DNA from: Desulfosarcina widdelii
GTDB lineage: Bacteria > Desulfobacterota > Desulfobacteria > Desulfobacterales > Desulfosarcinaceae
Length of the DNA: 64,000 nt
NCBI RefSeq assembly: GCF_009688965.1
Contig: NZ_AP021875.1
Location: 2,232,001 to 2,296,000 of the forward strand
Reading direction: 5' to 3'
The position numbers and the translations under genes are program-made. This document shows positions 1 to 8,033 of the stretch, one piece after another (within the stretch, counting starts at the first letter, position 1; every line of letters begins with the position of its first letter). Under the pieces are notes generated by a model, which was not told the DNA's origin, made no database searches, and saw only the letters and a program-made list of their open reading frames with translations.

Positions 1-118
1 AAACGGGATGCCCCCGGTCCGGAGAGCAACCTACCACTTGGCCGTTGCGAACGGCCAAAATAAGACCGCAGCCGGTACCGCAATAAGGGCAAATCGTTTT
101 TACGAAATCAGGTCCCAT
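1..118 (-). CDS. fdhA: Formate dehydrogenase alpha subunit, N-terminal 39 residues (gene runs off the window)
   Basis: Only the N-terminus is inside the window. It reads MGPDFVKTICPYCGTGCGL and continues to the edge. The CPYCGTGCGL motif supplies the first cysteines of the N-terminal [4Fe-4S] site of molybdopterin formate dehydrogenases and related MopB oxidoreductases. The ATG at 118-116 overlaps the stop of the preceding FdhB-like gene by 19 nt, so the two are translationally coupled. The FdhB/MvhD/HdrA neighbours suggest a cytoplasmic formate dehydrogenase feeding electrons into an HdrA-based complex. Another MopB enzyme with the same N-terminal cluster cannot be excluded, because the catalytic Cys or Sec lies outside the window. 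Confidence 0.75.
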   Translation of the reverse strand, partial: MGPDFVKTICPYCGTGCGLILAVRNGQVVGCSPDRGHPV

Positions 119-960
119 GGCTTTTCCTCAAGGGAATCGGTCCAGTCGGGAATGGAAATTCCGTGCGATGGCTCATCTATATAGTTGGAAAGTAGCGGCG
201 ATAACCGTTCCCGCTCTGTCCCCGCCTCGTAGTTATAACTTCGGCGCAACGCGTTTCGCATGGGAAGCTGCAGCAACATCAGAGGGATACCCACCGGGCA
301 GGCATCCTCGCAGGCCCCACAAGCCACGCAGGCATCGGCGACGTGCATGGACCGCATCAGATGGAAGGTGAGCATATCCGGCGCGATTTCGCCCCGCTTT
401 ACCCACACGTCCTGCTCGAGTTTACAGGTATCGCAGATGCAAACCGGGCAGGCATTCCGGCAGCCGTAACACTTGATGCACCGAGAAAACGCCTCCCGCC
501 ATCTTTCCAAACGGACCGGGCGGTCCGCCCCCAGGTATTGGCGAACCGTTTCGCTCTGTGACAAATCTACGCCCACCGCCTTTTCGCCCGCATCCACTCG
601 AGACGGCCAGGGACGCTGGCAGAGGCATTGTTTCGCCTGGGCTTCCGAGCAGGCTACGCCGATCAGGTGCAGACGCCCGGGATCGATTCGGTTGCGCTTG
701 CCCAGTTCGATCAGGGCGCGTTCGTCACATCCTCGGCACACTACCGCCAACCGGTAGTCATCCGATTCCCGGGCCATTACAGTCACCGCAATTTTGGCCA
801 GGACCCATTTGGGCTCCAGCACCAGTATACCAACCGCGTCGGGGGTATCGAAGACCCGCGGTATTACGCCGGCATCATCGGCGGCCAAGCCCAGAACCCC
901 TTTTACCGTGTTCCGTTCCAGTAGGTTTCTGGCAATCTTGCGGACCGTATCAAGCGTCAT
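100..960 (-). CDS. FdhB/FrhB-like iron-sulfur subunit linking formate dehydrogenase to the HdrA complex
   Basis: A 286-residue protein. The N-terminal half resembles the FrhB/FdhB (F420 hydrogenase/dehydrogenase beta) domain, with a VVCRGCDERALIEL segment. The C-terminal half has two ferredoxin-type cysteine clusters, CIKCYGCRNACPVC followed by CDTC, and CVACGACEDACPVG. In MvhD/HdrA systems such proteins pass electrons between formate dehydrogenase and the FAD of HdrA. I chose the ATG at 960 because GGAGG lies 8-12 nt upstream; a longer reading frame to 975 exists. It overlaps the end of mvhD by 11 nt and the start of fdhA by 19 nt. The subfamily assignment is inferred from motifs only. Confidence 0.75.
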   Translation of the reverse strand: MTLDTVRKIARNLLERNTVKGVLGLAADDAGVIPRVFDTPDAVGILVLEPKWVLAKIAVTVMARESDDYRLAVVCRGCDERALIELGKRNRIDPGRLHLIGVACSEAQAKQCLCQRPWPSRVDAGEKAVGVDLSQSETVRQYLGADRPVRLERWREAFSRCIKCYGCRNACPVCICDTCKLEQDVWVKRGEIAPDMLTFHLMRSMHVADACVACGACEDACPVGIPLMLLQLPMRNALRRSYNYEAGTERERLSPLLSNYIDEPSHGISIPDWTDSLEEKPWDLIS

Positions 961-1447
961 CCACACAACCTCCAATCACGACGCCCTTGGCATCCGACAC
1001 CCTCCGCGTAAGGGCGGGCAGTATCTCTATTCGCTGTGAAAAGCGTCGCATCAGTTCGGCGAACTGGTACCCTTCATGGGCGGTACCAAAGCTGGTCAAC
1101 AACCTTCCCGCACCGATTCCCACCGTTTCAAGTAGGGTGGCTGCCATCGCCATGCGTTTGGCGGCGGCATGGTTGGCCCGGTTATAACGGCAGCCGCCCA
1201 GATGACAGCCGAAAACCGCCACTCCTTCCGCCCCTTCCGAAAAAGCCTTGAGGATGATGTCCGGATCAATGGATGCAATGCATTCCACCTCAACGCAGCG
1301 AAAGCCCACCGGCATCAACAGCCGCTTCCGTCCGGCATCGTCCGCACCGATCCCGGAACACCACCGGCAGGAAAAAACCAGAATTTTGGGACTGGCGGTA
1401 CCCCGCGTTCGTTCCTGCAGCGTTTTTTCTGTGATACAGGCTTTCAT
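950..1447 (-). CDS. mvhD: MvhD-type [2Fe-2S] electron-transfer subunit
   Basis: A protein of about 165 residues of the methyl-viologen-reducing hydrogenase delta (MvhD/FlpD) family. It shows the family signatures FSCRWCSGIGADDAG near the N-terminus and FGCHLGGCRYNRANHAAAKR in the middle. MvhD carries electrons from a hydrogenase or formate dehydrogenase to HdrA in flavin-based electron bifurcation. The ATG at 1447 overlaps the hdrA stop codon (ATGA), which argues for that start over the longer open frame to 1486. All positions seen in the signatures are cysteine, not UGA-encoded selenocysteine. BamF of class II benzoyl-CoA reductase is a related family member. Confidence 0.88.
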   Translation of the reverse strand: MKACITEKTLQERTRGTASPKILVFSCRWCSGIGADDAGRKRLLMPVGFRCVEVECIASIDPDIILKAFSEGAEGVAVFGCHLGGCRYNRANHAAAKRMAMAATLLETVGIGAGRLLTSFGTAHEGYQFAELMRRFSQRIEILPALTRRVSDAKGVVIGGCVDDA

Positions 1448-3186
1448 TGGTTGGCAGCACTCCCTTGGGTATCCGCGCAACGGCATCGAAGCGGCCTGCC
1501 GGCAAAGGCGTTCTCAACGATACGTGCCATCGAGATGGATGCCATTTCAGGCAGCGCGGCACTCTGATTGGGACAGACCGCTGCACAGCTGCCGCACCCC
1601 ATGCAGCGCACCGGATTTACCACAGCCCGCAAACCCTCTTTCGTTTTCTCTAAATGACAAGCGTCAAAGGGGCAGGCCGCCATGCAATTACCGCAGCCCG
1701 TGCAGGTCTTTTGGGACACCTGCGCACAGGCAAAACGGGTGCCCTGAAACCCGATCAGCCCGGCAGCCCTGTACTTTGGACGTGAAACCAGATCCAGCGC
1801 TTTGGCCGCCGCAGCCCGGCCCTGGGTAAGGGCGCCATCAACCATCACCGGCCAGCGTGCGGACCCGCAGACAAACAGACCCGGAACTGTGGTTTCAACC
1901 GTGTGCAGAAAGGACTGAACCGTGTAAAAACCGTGGTTGTCCGCCGAGAGTGGAATAGCACGATTTTCCCGCGGCTCCAGAGGCGTGGCGAGCACCACGC
2001 GCTCCGCTTCAATCAAGCGTTCCTGGCCGGACAGGGCATCTGCAACCCTTACTCCAGCGACCTTGTCGTTGCCTTCAACCCGGGGTGGGTCATCCGGATC
2101 AAAGCGGATGAACCCTACTCCGGCTGCCGTCGCACGGCGGTACAACGCCTCTAGGTGACGGCCGGGGCTCATGACGTCGCGGTGAAGGATGGTCACGTCT
2201 ACTTTGTTATCGGATTCTTTAAGACGGATGGCGTTTTTAAGGGATGCCGGACAGCAGACAGCGGAGCAGTATGGACGAGCCTGATTTCTGACGGCCACAC
2301 ACTGGATGAATACGGTGTCCCCGGCCGGTATACTGTCCTTGAATATCTTCTCCATTTCAATGCCGCTGATCACACCGGCCAGCTCTCCGTAGCGGTACAT
2401 TCCACGGGGCAATACAGGCTTTGCGCCGGTTGCCACGATGATGGCTCCGGTTTCAAGACGTGTCTCTCCGTTCTTTCCAGAGAGAAAGACCTCGAAGTTC
2501 CCGGCGCTGCCTTTGATTTTGTCCACCCTGGTGCCGAGATGTACTTGGATGTTGGGATCCGTCCGAATCACTTCAATCATCGGTTCCTGGATCTCCTCCG
2601 TGGTCCGATCCCCCGGCGCCACCCGCGAAAGATAGTTGAGCATGCCGCCCAGTTTTCCGGTGGATTCCACTATCGCTACCGGAACACCGTAACTTCCCAG
2701 AGCGACGGCAGCGGCCATTCCGGCCGGTCCGCTACCGATGACCAACACGCGGGGATAGATCTCGATTTCCACCTCCGGAGAGGTCTGGCGATGACGTAGC
2801 GCGGCAATTCCCATGTGGACCAGGTCTGCAGCTTTGGCAGTTGCTTCTTTCGGCTGATCCGCGTGAATCCAGGCGCACCCCTCGCGAATATCGGTGATCT
2901 TCACTCTTCCCGGATCAATTCCGTGGGCGGCGAGGCGGTCAACCAATTCATCGCCCCGGGCCAGGGCCGAACATCCAGCAATCAGGATCCTTGACCCGTT
3001 ATCGGCTCCCATTTTTCGAGCCAGGTTTACCAGCGAATCGCCGAGGCACAGGGCGTCACAGACTTCTACGCTGTCCACCCTACCGTCATCGGCCAGCTGC
3101 AGTTGCAGCCGATCGAAGTCCACCACGCCATCGATTTCTCCAAGGCAGCGACACAGCAGGCATGCAACGGTATCGACAAAGGTCAT
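1444..3186 (-). CDS. hdrA: HdrA, FAD-containing heterodisulfide reductase-type bifurcating subunit
   Basis: A 580-residue HdrA-family flavoprotein. Residues 1-135 form the HdrA N-terminal domain, with cysteines at 9, 12, 14, 43, 47, 72 and 104. The FAD-binding GSGPAG lies at about 151-156, a second dinucleotide-fold region follows, and two C-terminal [4Fe-4S] ferredoxin motifs are present (CTGCGNCMAACP and CMGCGSCAAVCP). HdrA FAD is the electron-bifurcation site in HdrABC-MvhD complexes. Here HdrB and HdrC are absent, so the partner oxidoreductase is probably the AOR-like enzyme of the same operon. Start and stop overlap both neighbours by four bases (ATGA), implying coupled translation. Confidence 0.88.
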   Translation of the reverse strand: MTFVDTVACLLCRCLGEIDGVVDFDRLQLQLADDGRVDSVEVCDALCLGDSLVNLARKMGADNGSRILIAGCSALARGDELVDRLAAHGIDPGRVKITDIREGCAWIHADQPKEATAKAADLVHMGIAALRHRQTSPEVEIEIYPRVLVIGSGPAGMAAAVALGSYGVPVAIVESTGKLGGMLNYLSRVAPGDRTTEEIQEPMIEVIRTDPNIQVHLGTRVDKIKGSAGNFEVFLSGKNGETRLETGAIIVATGAKPVLPRGMYRYGELAGVISGIEMEKIFKDSIPAGDTVFIQCVAVRNQARPYCSAVCCPASLKNAIRLKESDNKVDVTILHRDVMSPGRHLEALYRRATAAGVGFIRFDPDDPPRVEGNDKVAGVRVADALSGQERLIEAERVVLATPLEPRENRAIPLSADNHGFYTVQSFLHTVETTVPGLFVCGSARWPVMVDGALTQGRAAAAKALDLVSRPKYRAAGLIGFQGTRFACAQVSQKTCTGCGNCMAACPFDACHLEKTKEGLRAVVNPVRCMGCGSCAAVCPNQSAALPEMASISMARIVENAFAGRPLRCRCADTQGSAANQ

Positions 3187-4403
3187 CGGAGCACCTCCGT
3201 TAGCATCTCCATGGCCACTGCCGATCCTTGTATGGCGGCCATCTCCACATCAGCAGGAACCTTGCAGAAACCGCAGCTTAGAACATTCCGGGCGCCCTCT
3301 TCCACGAAACTGCCAGTCGAAACGCCAGTAGCTTGTGCAATTTCGGGGCAAACGGGTCGCAGACCGCCGTTGAGCACCACCAGATCGAACCGTTCCATGG
3401 CCGGCGTCTGCATAAGTGTGTTTTCGTATTTCACGGCGATCCCGTCGCCACCGGGAAGGGGGTAAACCAGCCCCGGTCGGGCGCGGATCATTTGGATGCC
3501 TTCGGTCAGCGCTTTATTACGGAAATAAGTTTCGTAGCCGCGTCCCTCGGTACGCATATCGGTATAAAAAATCACGCACCGGACATCGCCATTGCGGCGC
3601 CGGACCCAGCGGGCTTGTTTGAGGGCATGCATGCAGCAGACCGCACTGCATTGAGGCTGCGACCGCCGATCGCGCGCGCCGGCACACTGGATGAACGCCA
3701 CCTGCGCGGCTGGCCGTCCGTCGTGACAACGGACCCGGCCTTGGTTGGGACCGGCCTCGGCGATCCAGTTTTCAAAAGCCAGGGCATCCATGATGTCCGG
3801 GTGGCTGCCGGGCCCCAATTCCGGAGCATTTGATAAAGCGGCTACCTCGAAACCCGTGGCCCATACCACCCCTTGAACCCGAATCCGTAACCCCTCAGAT
3901 TGTCGATGCAGATCGATGGCGCCAGTGGGACAGGCGACGATACAAAGACCGCAGTTGTTGCAGCGCGCAGCGTCGATCCGAAAGGCTGGCGGATAAATGT
4001 GTGGGTCGGTCAATGCCACCGCATCGTTTTGGCATACCGGAGCACACCGCCCGCAGCAAATGCAGCTATCCGGATCAATGGCATTGGGTGTCTGATGAAG
4101 CACCGCGGTCCGGAAACCGTCACCGGATTCCAGTTCCACGACAGTGGTCCAGGTGTGAACGGTTATCCGGGGATGGCGCTGGCAGAGACGAACCTCGGAC
4201 CAGACCGGGCAGAAGCCACAGTGATCTGTGGGGTAGAGTTTATCGAGACGTACCGTCCAGCCGCCCAGTTCGCCGTTGCGCTCCACCAGGTGAACATTCC
4301 GGCCGGCCCGTGCCAGGTCAAGGGCAGCGCTGATGCCAGCAACCCCTCCGCCAACCACCAGGATGGAATCCTCGACTTCACCGGTTTGAAGGGGCAGGTT
4401 CAT
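3183..4403 (-). CDS. HdrA/QmoA-like FAD and [4Fe-4S] protein (short form)
   Basis: A 406-residue flavoprotein. An N-terminal FAD fold with VVGGGVAGISAA is followed by the HdrA-typical segment LYPTDHCGFCPVW and then two adjacent ferredoxin motifs (CICCGRCAPVCQ and CNNCGLCIVACP). The remaining FAD domain contains the AFIQCAGARD and CSAVCC signatures seen in HdrA and QmoA. It lacks the N-terminal domain of the neighbouring HdrA and its ferredoxin domain is internal, so it is not a plain duplicate. Two HdrA-like flavoproteins in tandem recall QmoAB and some Hdr clusters. The gene overlaps both neighbours by ATGA. Its electron partner is unknown. Confidence 0.8.
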   Translation of the reverse strand: MNLPLQTGEVEDSILVVGGGVAGISAALDLARAGRNVHLVERNGELGGWTVRLDKLYPTDHCGFCPVWSEVRLCQRHPRITVHTWTTVVELESGDGFRTAVLHQTPNAIDPDSCICCGRCAPVCQNDAVALTDPHIYPPAFRIDAARCNNCGLCIVACPTGAIDLHRQSEGLRIRVQGVVWATGFEVAALSNAPELGPGSHPDIMDALAFENWIAEAGPNQGRVRCHDGRPAAQVAFIQCAGARDRRSQPQCSAVCCMHALKQARWVRRRNGDVRCVIFYTDMRTEGRGYETYFRNKALTEGIQMIRARPGLVYPLPGGDGIAVKYENTLMQTPAMERFDLVVLNGGLRPVCPEIAQATGVSTGSFVEEGARNVLSCGFCKVPADVEMAAIQGSAVAMEMLTEVLR

Positions 4404-5104
4404 TGATCCGCATCCTCTTTACCGCCCACACCATGGTTTTGGGCAATTTTTTTCAGACGCTTGCCGAACCAGGTTGTAAAATCGTCCTGTTCGAACTCAT
4501 AGGGGCCAAGCCGGTTCTCCGGACGCATGGCAACCCGTCTTTGCGGGGCCGGGTAGCGCTTCGCGTCCTCATAAACCACTTGCACCGACAGCGGCTTGGT
4601 GGGACAGCGGCGCACACAGGCGCCGCAGCCGTTGCAGCGGTCGGCAATGACTACCGGATACCGACGTTTTTCCAATTTGATCGCCTTGGCCTCACAAACC
4701 CGGTAGCAGTCCTTACAGCGTTTCTTCTTCTGCCAGGCCAGGCAGACATCCTTGTCGATGACGGCGACGCCTATATCGACTTCTTCCTTTGGAACTTTGG
4801 CAATGGCACTCGTGGGACATGCCCGGACGCATTCCATACAAAAAATACAACGGCTCGGATCGAGCACCGGTGTACCGAAGTTAGCGAGTCCCTCCAGAAT
4901 CGAAGCCGGTCGGAGCGCATTGGTCGGGCAGGCGTCGATGCAGCGGTAGCACCGGGCGCAGTTCTTCAAAAATTCGCCTTCGATCAGGGATGCCGGCGGT
5001 CTGGGCAGCGTCTTGGCATTGCCGCTTTTCAGCAATCCGAAAAAAGTTCCGGAAACAACGGCACTGACCAGAAAATGGATAAATTTTCTGCGAGGAGTTT
5101 CCAT
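4400..5104 (-). CDS. NapG/MauM-type poly-[4Fe-4S] ferredoxin with Tat-like signal
   Basis: A 234-residue protein. The N-terminus METPRRKFIHFL plus a hydrophobic stretch to about residue 28 looks like a twin-arginine signal or a membrane anchor. Four cluster motifs follow: CARCYRCIDACP, CIFCMECVRACP, a CKDCYRVC segment and CNGCGACVRRCP. This layout matches periplasmic or membrane-associated NapG/MauM-type ferredoxins. It sits between the AOR-like gene (105-nt gap) and the HdrA-like gene (4-nt overlap). A Tat-type signal is odd in an operon whose other subunits are cytoplasmic, so export or membrane docking is a question. The function is inferred from motifs. Confidence 0.75.
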   Translation of the reverse strand: METPRRKFIHFLVSAVVSGTFFGLLKSGNAKTLPRPPASLIEGEFLKNCARCYRCIDACPTNALRPASILEGLANFGTPVLDPSRCIFCMECVRACPTSAIAKVPKEEVDIGVAVIDKDVCLAWQKKKRCKDCYRVCEAKAIKLEKRRYPVVIADRCNGCGACVRRCPTKPLSVQVVYEDAKRYPAPQRRVAMRPENRLGPYEFEQDDFTTWFGKRLKKIAQNHGVGGKEDADQ

Positions 5105-5209
5105 GGAGCGTCACGAAATCCGTACGTTTGGTTGTCGCTTGTACCCAATTTTCAGTTGTAGCTCACGGGGCCACGCCATCTAGCGCAGCCCCGCTTTTTA
5201 TCTCATCTG

Positions 5210-7006
5210 TTAGGCCGCCGCCTGCACATCGTCGATTGCGAACTCAAGCCCTAGTTCCTTAAGGGTCGCTTCCGTAGGAATGCCGTTGTCGTCCCAGCCA
5301 AAATAGGCATAGTAGTCGTCCTGCACCTTTTTCATCTCGGCGGGAGAGAAAACCGATCCCTTTTTCGGTCCTTCCGGAAGCGGCTCCGTCAACATCCGCT
5401 TGGGCAAGGAGTCGTCCTTGCGACTGGTGCCCTCCCTGACGTTGAAACACCGTTCAAGCGTCCGAATGCGGCGAGCGGTGGCCATCAGTTCGGCCTCGTC
5501 CATATCCCAGCCGCAAAGAGGATTGAGCATGTCCACAAACATTTTGGGAGCCCAGTAGCCACCGATAAAAGAACAGATCACCAGGGAGTTATGCAGACAA
5601 CGCTGAGCTTGTCCGGCCGGGCTGTTGCCTTCGTGATGGTCCCCACCGCAGGTCCCCATGGCATAGCTGACGCCGCGAGGTTTGTCGCCGCGCGGATCAT
5701 GGGCTGCCATCTCCTTGCCTTTGACCACACAGGCGAAATCCGCCGCGTTACCGCCCAGTTCCTTGGCCATGGCGGAAACCCCTTGGGCCAGGAATTTTCC
5801 GGCCTGGCCTTCTTTGTAGGCGATCTTTCGGATCAGCTCGATTACGGCTTCACCGTCACCCCACTCAAGGGTCATGCCGTCAAATTTTTCGGGTGTGAGC
5901 AGTCCTCGCTGGAACGCTTCCATGGCAAACCCGATACAGCCGCCAGCAGAGATGGAATCCAACCCCATAGCGTCGCACAATTCGATGGCGGCCATCATCA
6001 GGTCAAAATCAGCCAGTCCCAGGTTGCTGCCCAGCAAACCGCCGGTCTCATACTCCGGTCCTTCGGCAATAAGGCCATTATAGTCCCCTCCACGAATGAC
6101 CCCGAGCTTCATGCAATGGTTCGGGCAGTTATAACAGGCGCTATGTTTTTTCCAGAACCGGCGGTTGGCCTGTTCGGCGCCGATTTCCTCGATGTCCGGA
6201 TACCAGGTCGTCTGGTAGTTCTTGGTAATCAAGGATCCGGTGACATGGTGTTTAAGCTCCAACAGGCCAGCAGTTCCCCATCGTTTGATGCCCTGCCAGC
6301 CTTCCTTTTTGATGGAAAACTGCTTGTTGGCCTCGGCTGCCTTGTGAAAGACTTCCCGGTCCACCACCGGCACATAGCGGGTTCCCCGTATAGCAATCGC
6401 TTTGAGCTTTTTGTTGCCCATCAAGGCGCCGGTACCGGTCCGGGCCGCAGCCCGGAACCGCTCCACCATCACCGCTGCATAGCCCACCTCGTTTTCCCCG
6501 CCGGGTCCGATGGAGGCCACCTTGACATAAGGGTCTTTGACCTGTTCGAGAATCGTCTCCTCTGTCACATGGGTGTCTTGGCCCCACAGTTTGCCGGCGT
6601 CTTTGAACTGAACGCTGTCGTTGCGAACATACAGATAGATCGGCTTTTTCGATTTGCCGGTAATCAAGATGCCGTCCCACCCGGCCCATTTGAGTTCGTT
6701 GCCAATAAAACTACCGACCTCGGCGTGGCTTAAAAACCCGGTATATGGGCTCTTATTTACGAAGCTGCAACGCGTCGATGCGCAGGCCGTACCGGAAAGG
6801 GGCCCCACACCCATGAAAATCGGGCTGTCTGCGGCCATGGGATCGTGCTTGGGCTTAAGCCGTTGGAACAACAGATAACTCCCCATTCCGGCCCCACCCA
6901 AGTATCGCCGACAGGTATCCGCATCAATAGACAAGGTTTTGTACGTTTGAGAGGTCAGATCGACTTCTAGAATTCGTCCAAAATGACCGCCTTTGGGATT
7001 TGCCAT
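5210..7006 (-). CDS. Aldehyde ferredoxin oxidoreductase family (AOR) tungsten/molybdenum enzyme, YdhV-like
   Basis: A 598-residue AOR-family protein. The N-terminus GRILEVDLTSQ and the region ending ARTGTGALMGNKKLKA are typical of the bis-pterin binding domain. CYNCPNHC at about residues 290-297 supplies the CxxCxxxC ligands of the single [4Fe-4S] cluster, with a fourth ligand candidate in the LVICSF segment. These enzymes interconvert aldehydes or aromatic acyl compounds and carboxylates with ferredoxin; BamB of class II benzoyl-CoA reductase is a distant member. The pairing with a dedicated poly-cluster ferredoxin resembles E. coli YdhV/YdhY more than Bam. The substrate is unknown. The 2-nt gap to the upstream ferredoxin gene marks one operon. 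Confidence 0.85.
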   Translation of the reverse strand: MANPKGGHFGRILEVDLTSQTYKTLSIDADTCRRYLGGAGMGSYLLFQRLKPKHDPMAADSPIFMGVGPLSGTACASTRCSFVNKSPYTGFLSHAEVGSFIGNELKWAGWDGILITGKSKKPIYLYVRNDSVQFKDAGKLWGQDTHVTEETILEQVKDPYVKVASIGPGGENEVGYAAVMVERFRAAARTGTGALMGNKKLKAIAIRGTRYVPVVDREVFHKAAEANKQFSIKKEGWQGIKRWGTAGLLELKHHVTGSLITKNYQTTWYPDIEEIGAEQANRRFWKKHSACYNCPNHCMKLGVIRGGDYNGLIAEGPEYETGGLLGSNLGLADFDLMMAAIELCDAMGLDSISAGGCIGFAMEAFQRGLLTPEKFDGMTLEWGDGEAVIELIRKIAYKEGQAGKFLAQGVSAMAKELGGNAADFACVVKGKEMAAHDPRGDKPRGVSYAMGTCGGDHHEGNSPAGQAQRCLHNSLVICSFIGGYWAPKMFVDMLNPLCGWDMDEAELMATARRIRTLERCFNVREGTSRKDDSLPKRMLTEPLPEGPKKGSVFSPAEMKKVQDDYYAYFGWDDNGIPTEATLKELGLEFAIDDVQAAA

Positions 7007-7008
7007 GA

Positions 7009-7722
7009 TCAGGACCTCCTTTCGCCGTTTTCGTTAGGGTAAAACATGCTGTTGATCAGATCTTCACCGGCCTCCACCGGCGTGACGTTTCGATAAGACT
7101 GGTTTACCCCGAAACCGAGCTTATTTGCCATCAGGCAGGGACCTACGGGATTTCCAGCCTGCGCCTCACAAGCCTTCACGCACTCGGGATCGCCACCGCA
7201 CAGGTCACACATCAGCGGCAATCCATTTTCCTCGTCCCTTCGAATGAATTTTGATGGGCAGGCTTCAATGCATTTGTTGCATTTGGCACCGAGACAGAGC
7301 TTTGCATCTAACTTGATGCCGTTGGTCTTGGGATCCTTCTCGATGGCCTTGGGTGTTGTGGGGCAAGCTTTGATGCAAGGCGCGTCGTCGCAGTGCCAGC
7401 AGATCACCGGGACATCGACCACCCCCTTGTGCTTATAAACGTGAATCCGCGATTTGGCCGGCCACACCACTCCTTCGTGATGCAGGCTGCAGGCGTATTC
7501 ACAAGCCCGGCACCCGACACAGTTCTGACGCTCAGCAAACAGATATCTCATCTCGGGTTTTGGTTCTACCGGTTCAGCCGCAGCCGCCTGCCTGGTCGTT
7601 CCAAGCGTGGTTGAAGCCAGGGCGATCCCCGCCATTGTTCCGGCACCTTTCAGAAAGCCTCTCCGACTTGTCTTTTTATCCAGGAAATTGTCTTTCCCAG
7701 GATTGATCGCTTTCTTCTCCAT
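7009..7722 (-). CDS. Tat-signal ferredoxin-like protein with four [4Fe-4S] clusters, AOR partner (YdhY-like)
   Basis: The first gene of the redox operon, 237 residues. A clear twin-arginine motif (SRRGFLKG at about residues 19-26) precedes a hydrophobic stretch and AAAA. The body has CVGCRACEYAC, CWHCDDAPCIKACP, CLGAKCNKCIEACP and CDLCGGDPECVKAC, the HycB/DmsB/YdhY pattern. Such subunits take electrons from pterin enzymes. The start has an excellent ribosome site (GGAGG 5-9 nt upstream). The Tat signal implies that the folded protein, perhaps with the AOR subunit as a hitchhiker, could be exported. Alternatively the signal is vestigial and only tethers the complex to the membrane. Confidence 0.82.
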   Translation of the reverse strand: MEKKAINPGKDNFLDKKTSRRGFLKGAGTMAGIALASTTLGTTRQAAAAEPVEPKPEMRYLFAERQNCVGCRACEYACSLHHEGVVWPAKSRIHVYKHKGVVDVPVICWHCDDAPCIKACPTTPKAIEKDPKTNGIKLDAKLCLGAKCNKCIEACPSKFIRRDEENGLPLMCDLCGGDPECVKACEAQAGNPVGPCLMANKLGFGVNQSYRNVTPVEAGEDLINSMFYPNENGERRS

Positions 7723-8033
7723 CCATTACCTCCTTCCCAAAAAGGGTCTATATTATCTTCCCCTCCCGTTTTCTTTGCCGCCCTCCCCGACTGGCCGGAT
7801 GCTCGGCTCTTCACCGAACAACGAAACCGGCGTTTTCTGCGGGAATGTAGACGCGGTAAAAAAACGCCTGTTGGAGCATGATTAATAAATATCAGGGAGA
7901 AGATAGCCCGACAATTCGGGGAATCACCCATTTGGGGATAGGTAGTATTACCTACAGGGGCTATTGTCCGGACGATCCCAGGCAGACTCAAATGAAATTA
8001 CAATGGGAAAATATTGGTTTACTCAGGCGGGTT
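7723..8033 (-). promoter_or_regulatory. Control region of the AOR-Hdr operon
   Basis: This gap of 311 bases separates the response-regulator stop from the first redox gene, all on the minus strand. It contains a strong Shine-Dalgarno before 7722 and a 16-bp palindrome at 7939-7954. No confident -35/-10 or -24/-12 pair was found by eye. It is the natural binding place for the response regulator encoded just upstream. Confidence 0.5.
7939..7954. promoter_or_regulatory. Palindromic operator candidate TAGGTA-N4-TACCTA
   Basis: The sequence is TAGGTA GTAT TACCTA, a perfect 6-bp inverted repeat. LuxR/NarL-type response regulators bind short inverted heptamers, and NarL heptamers have TACY cores. 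Here the half sites face away from the centre compared with the classic NarL 7-2-7 arrangement. It lies about 220 bp upstream of the first redox gene and about 80 bp past the regulator stop. Confidence 0.4.

Noticed and set aside
950..3186. Selenocysteine in MvhD or HdrA
   Set aside because: All key positions are encoded by Cys codons and no in-frame UGA occurs within these genes.
5591..6733. Plus-strand frame of 380 codons opposite the AOR-like gene
   Set aside because: Antisense shadow; AOR motifs on the minus strand are clear.
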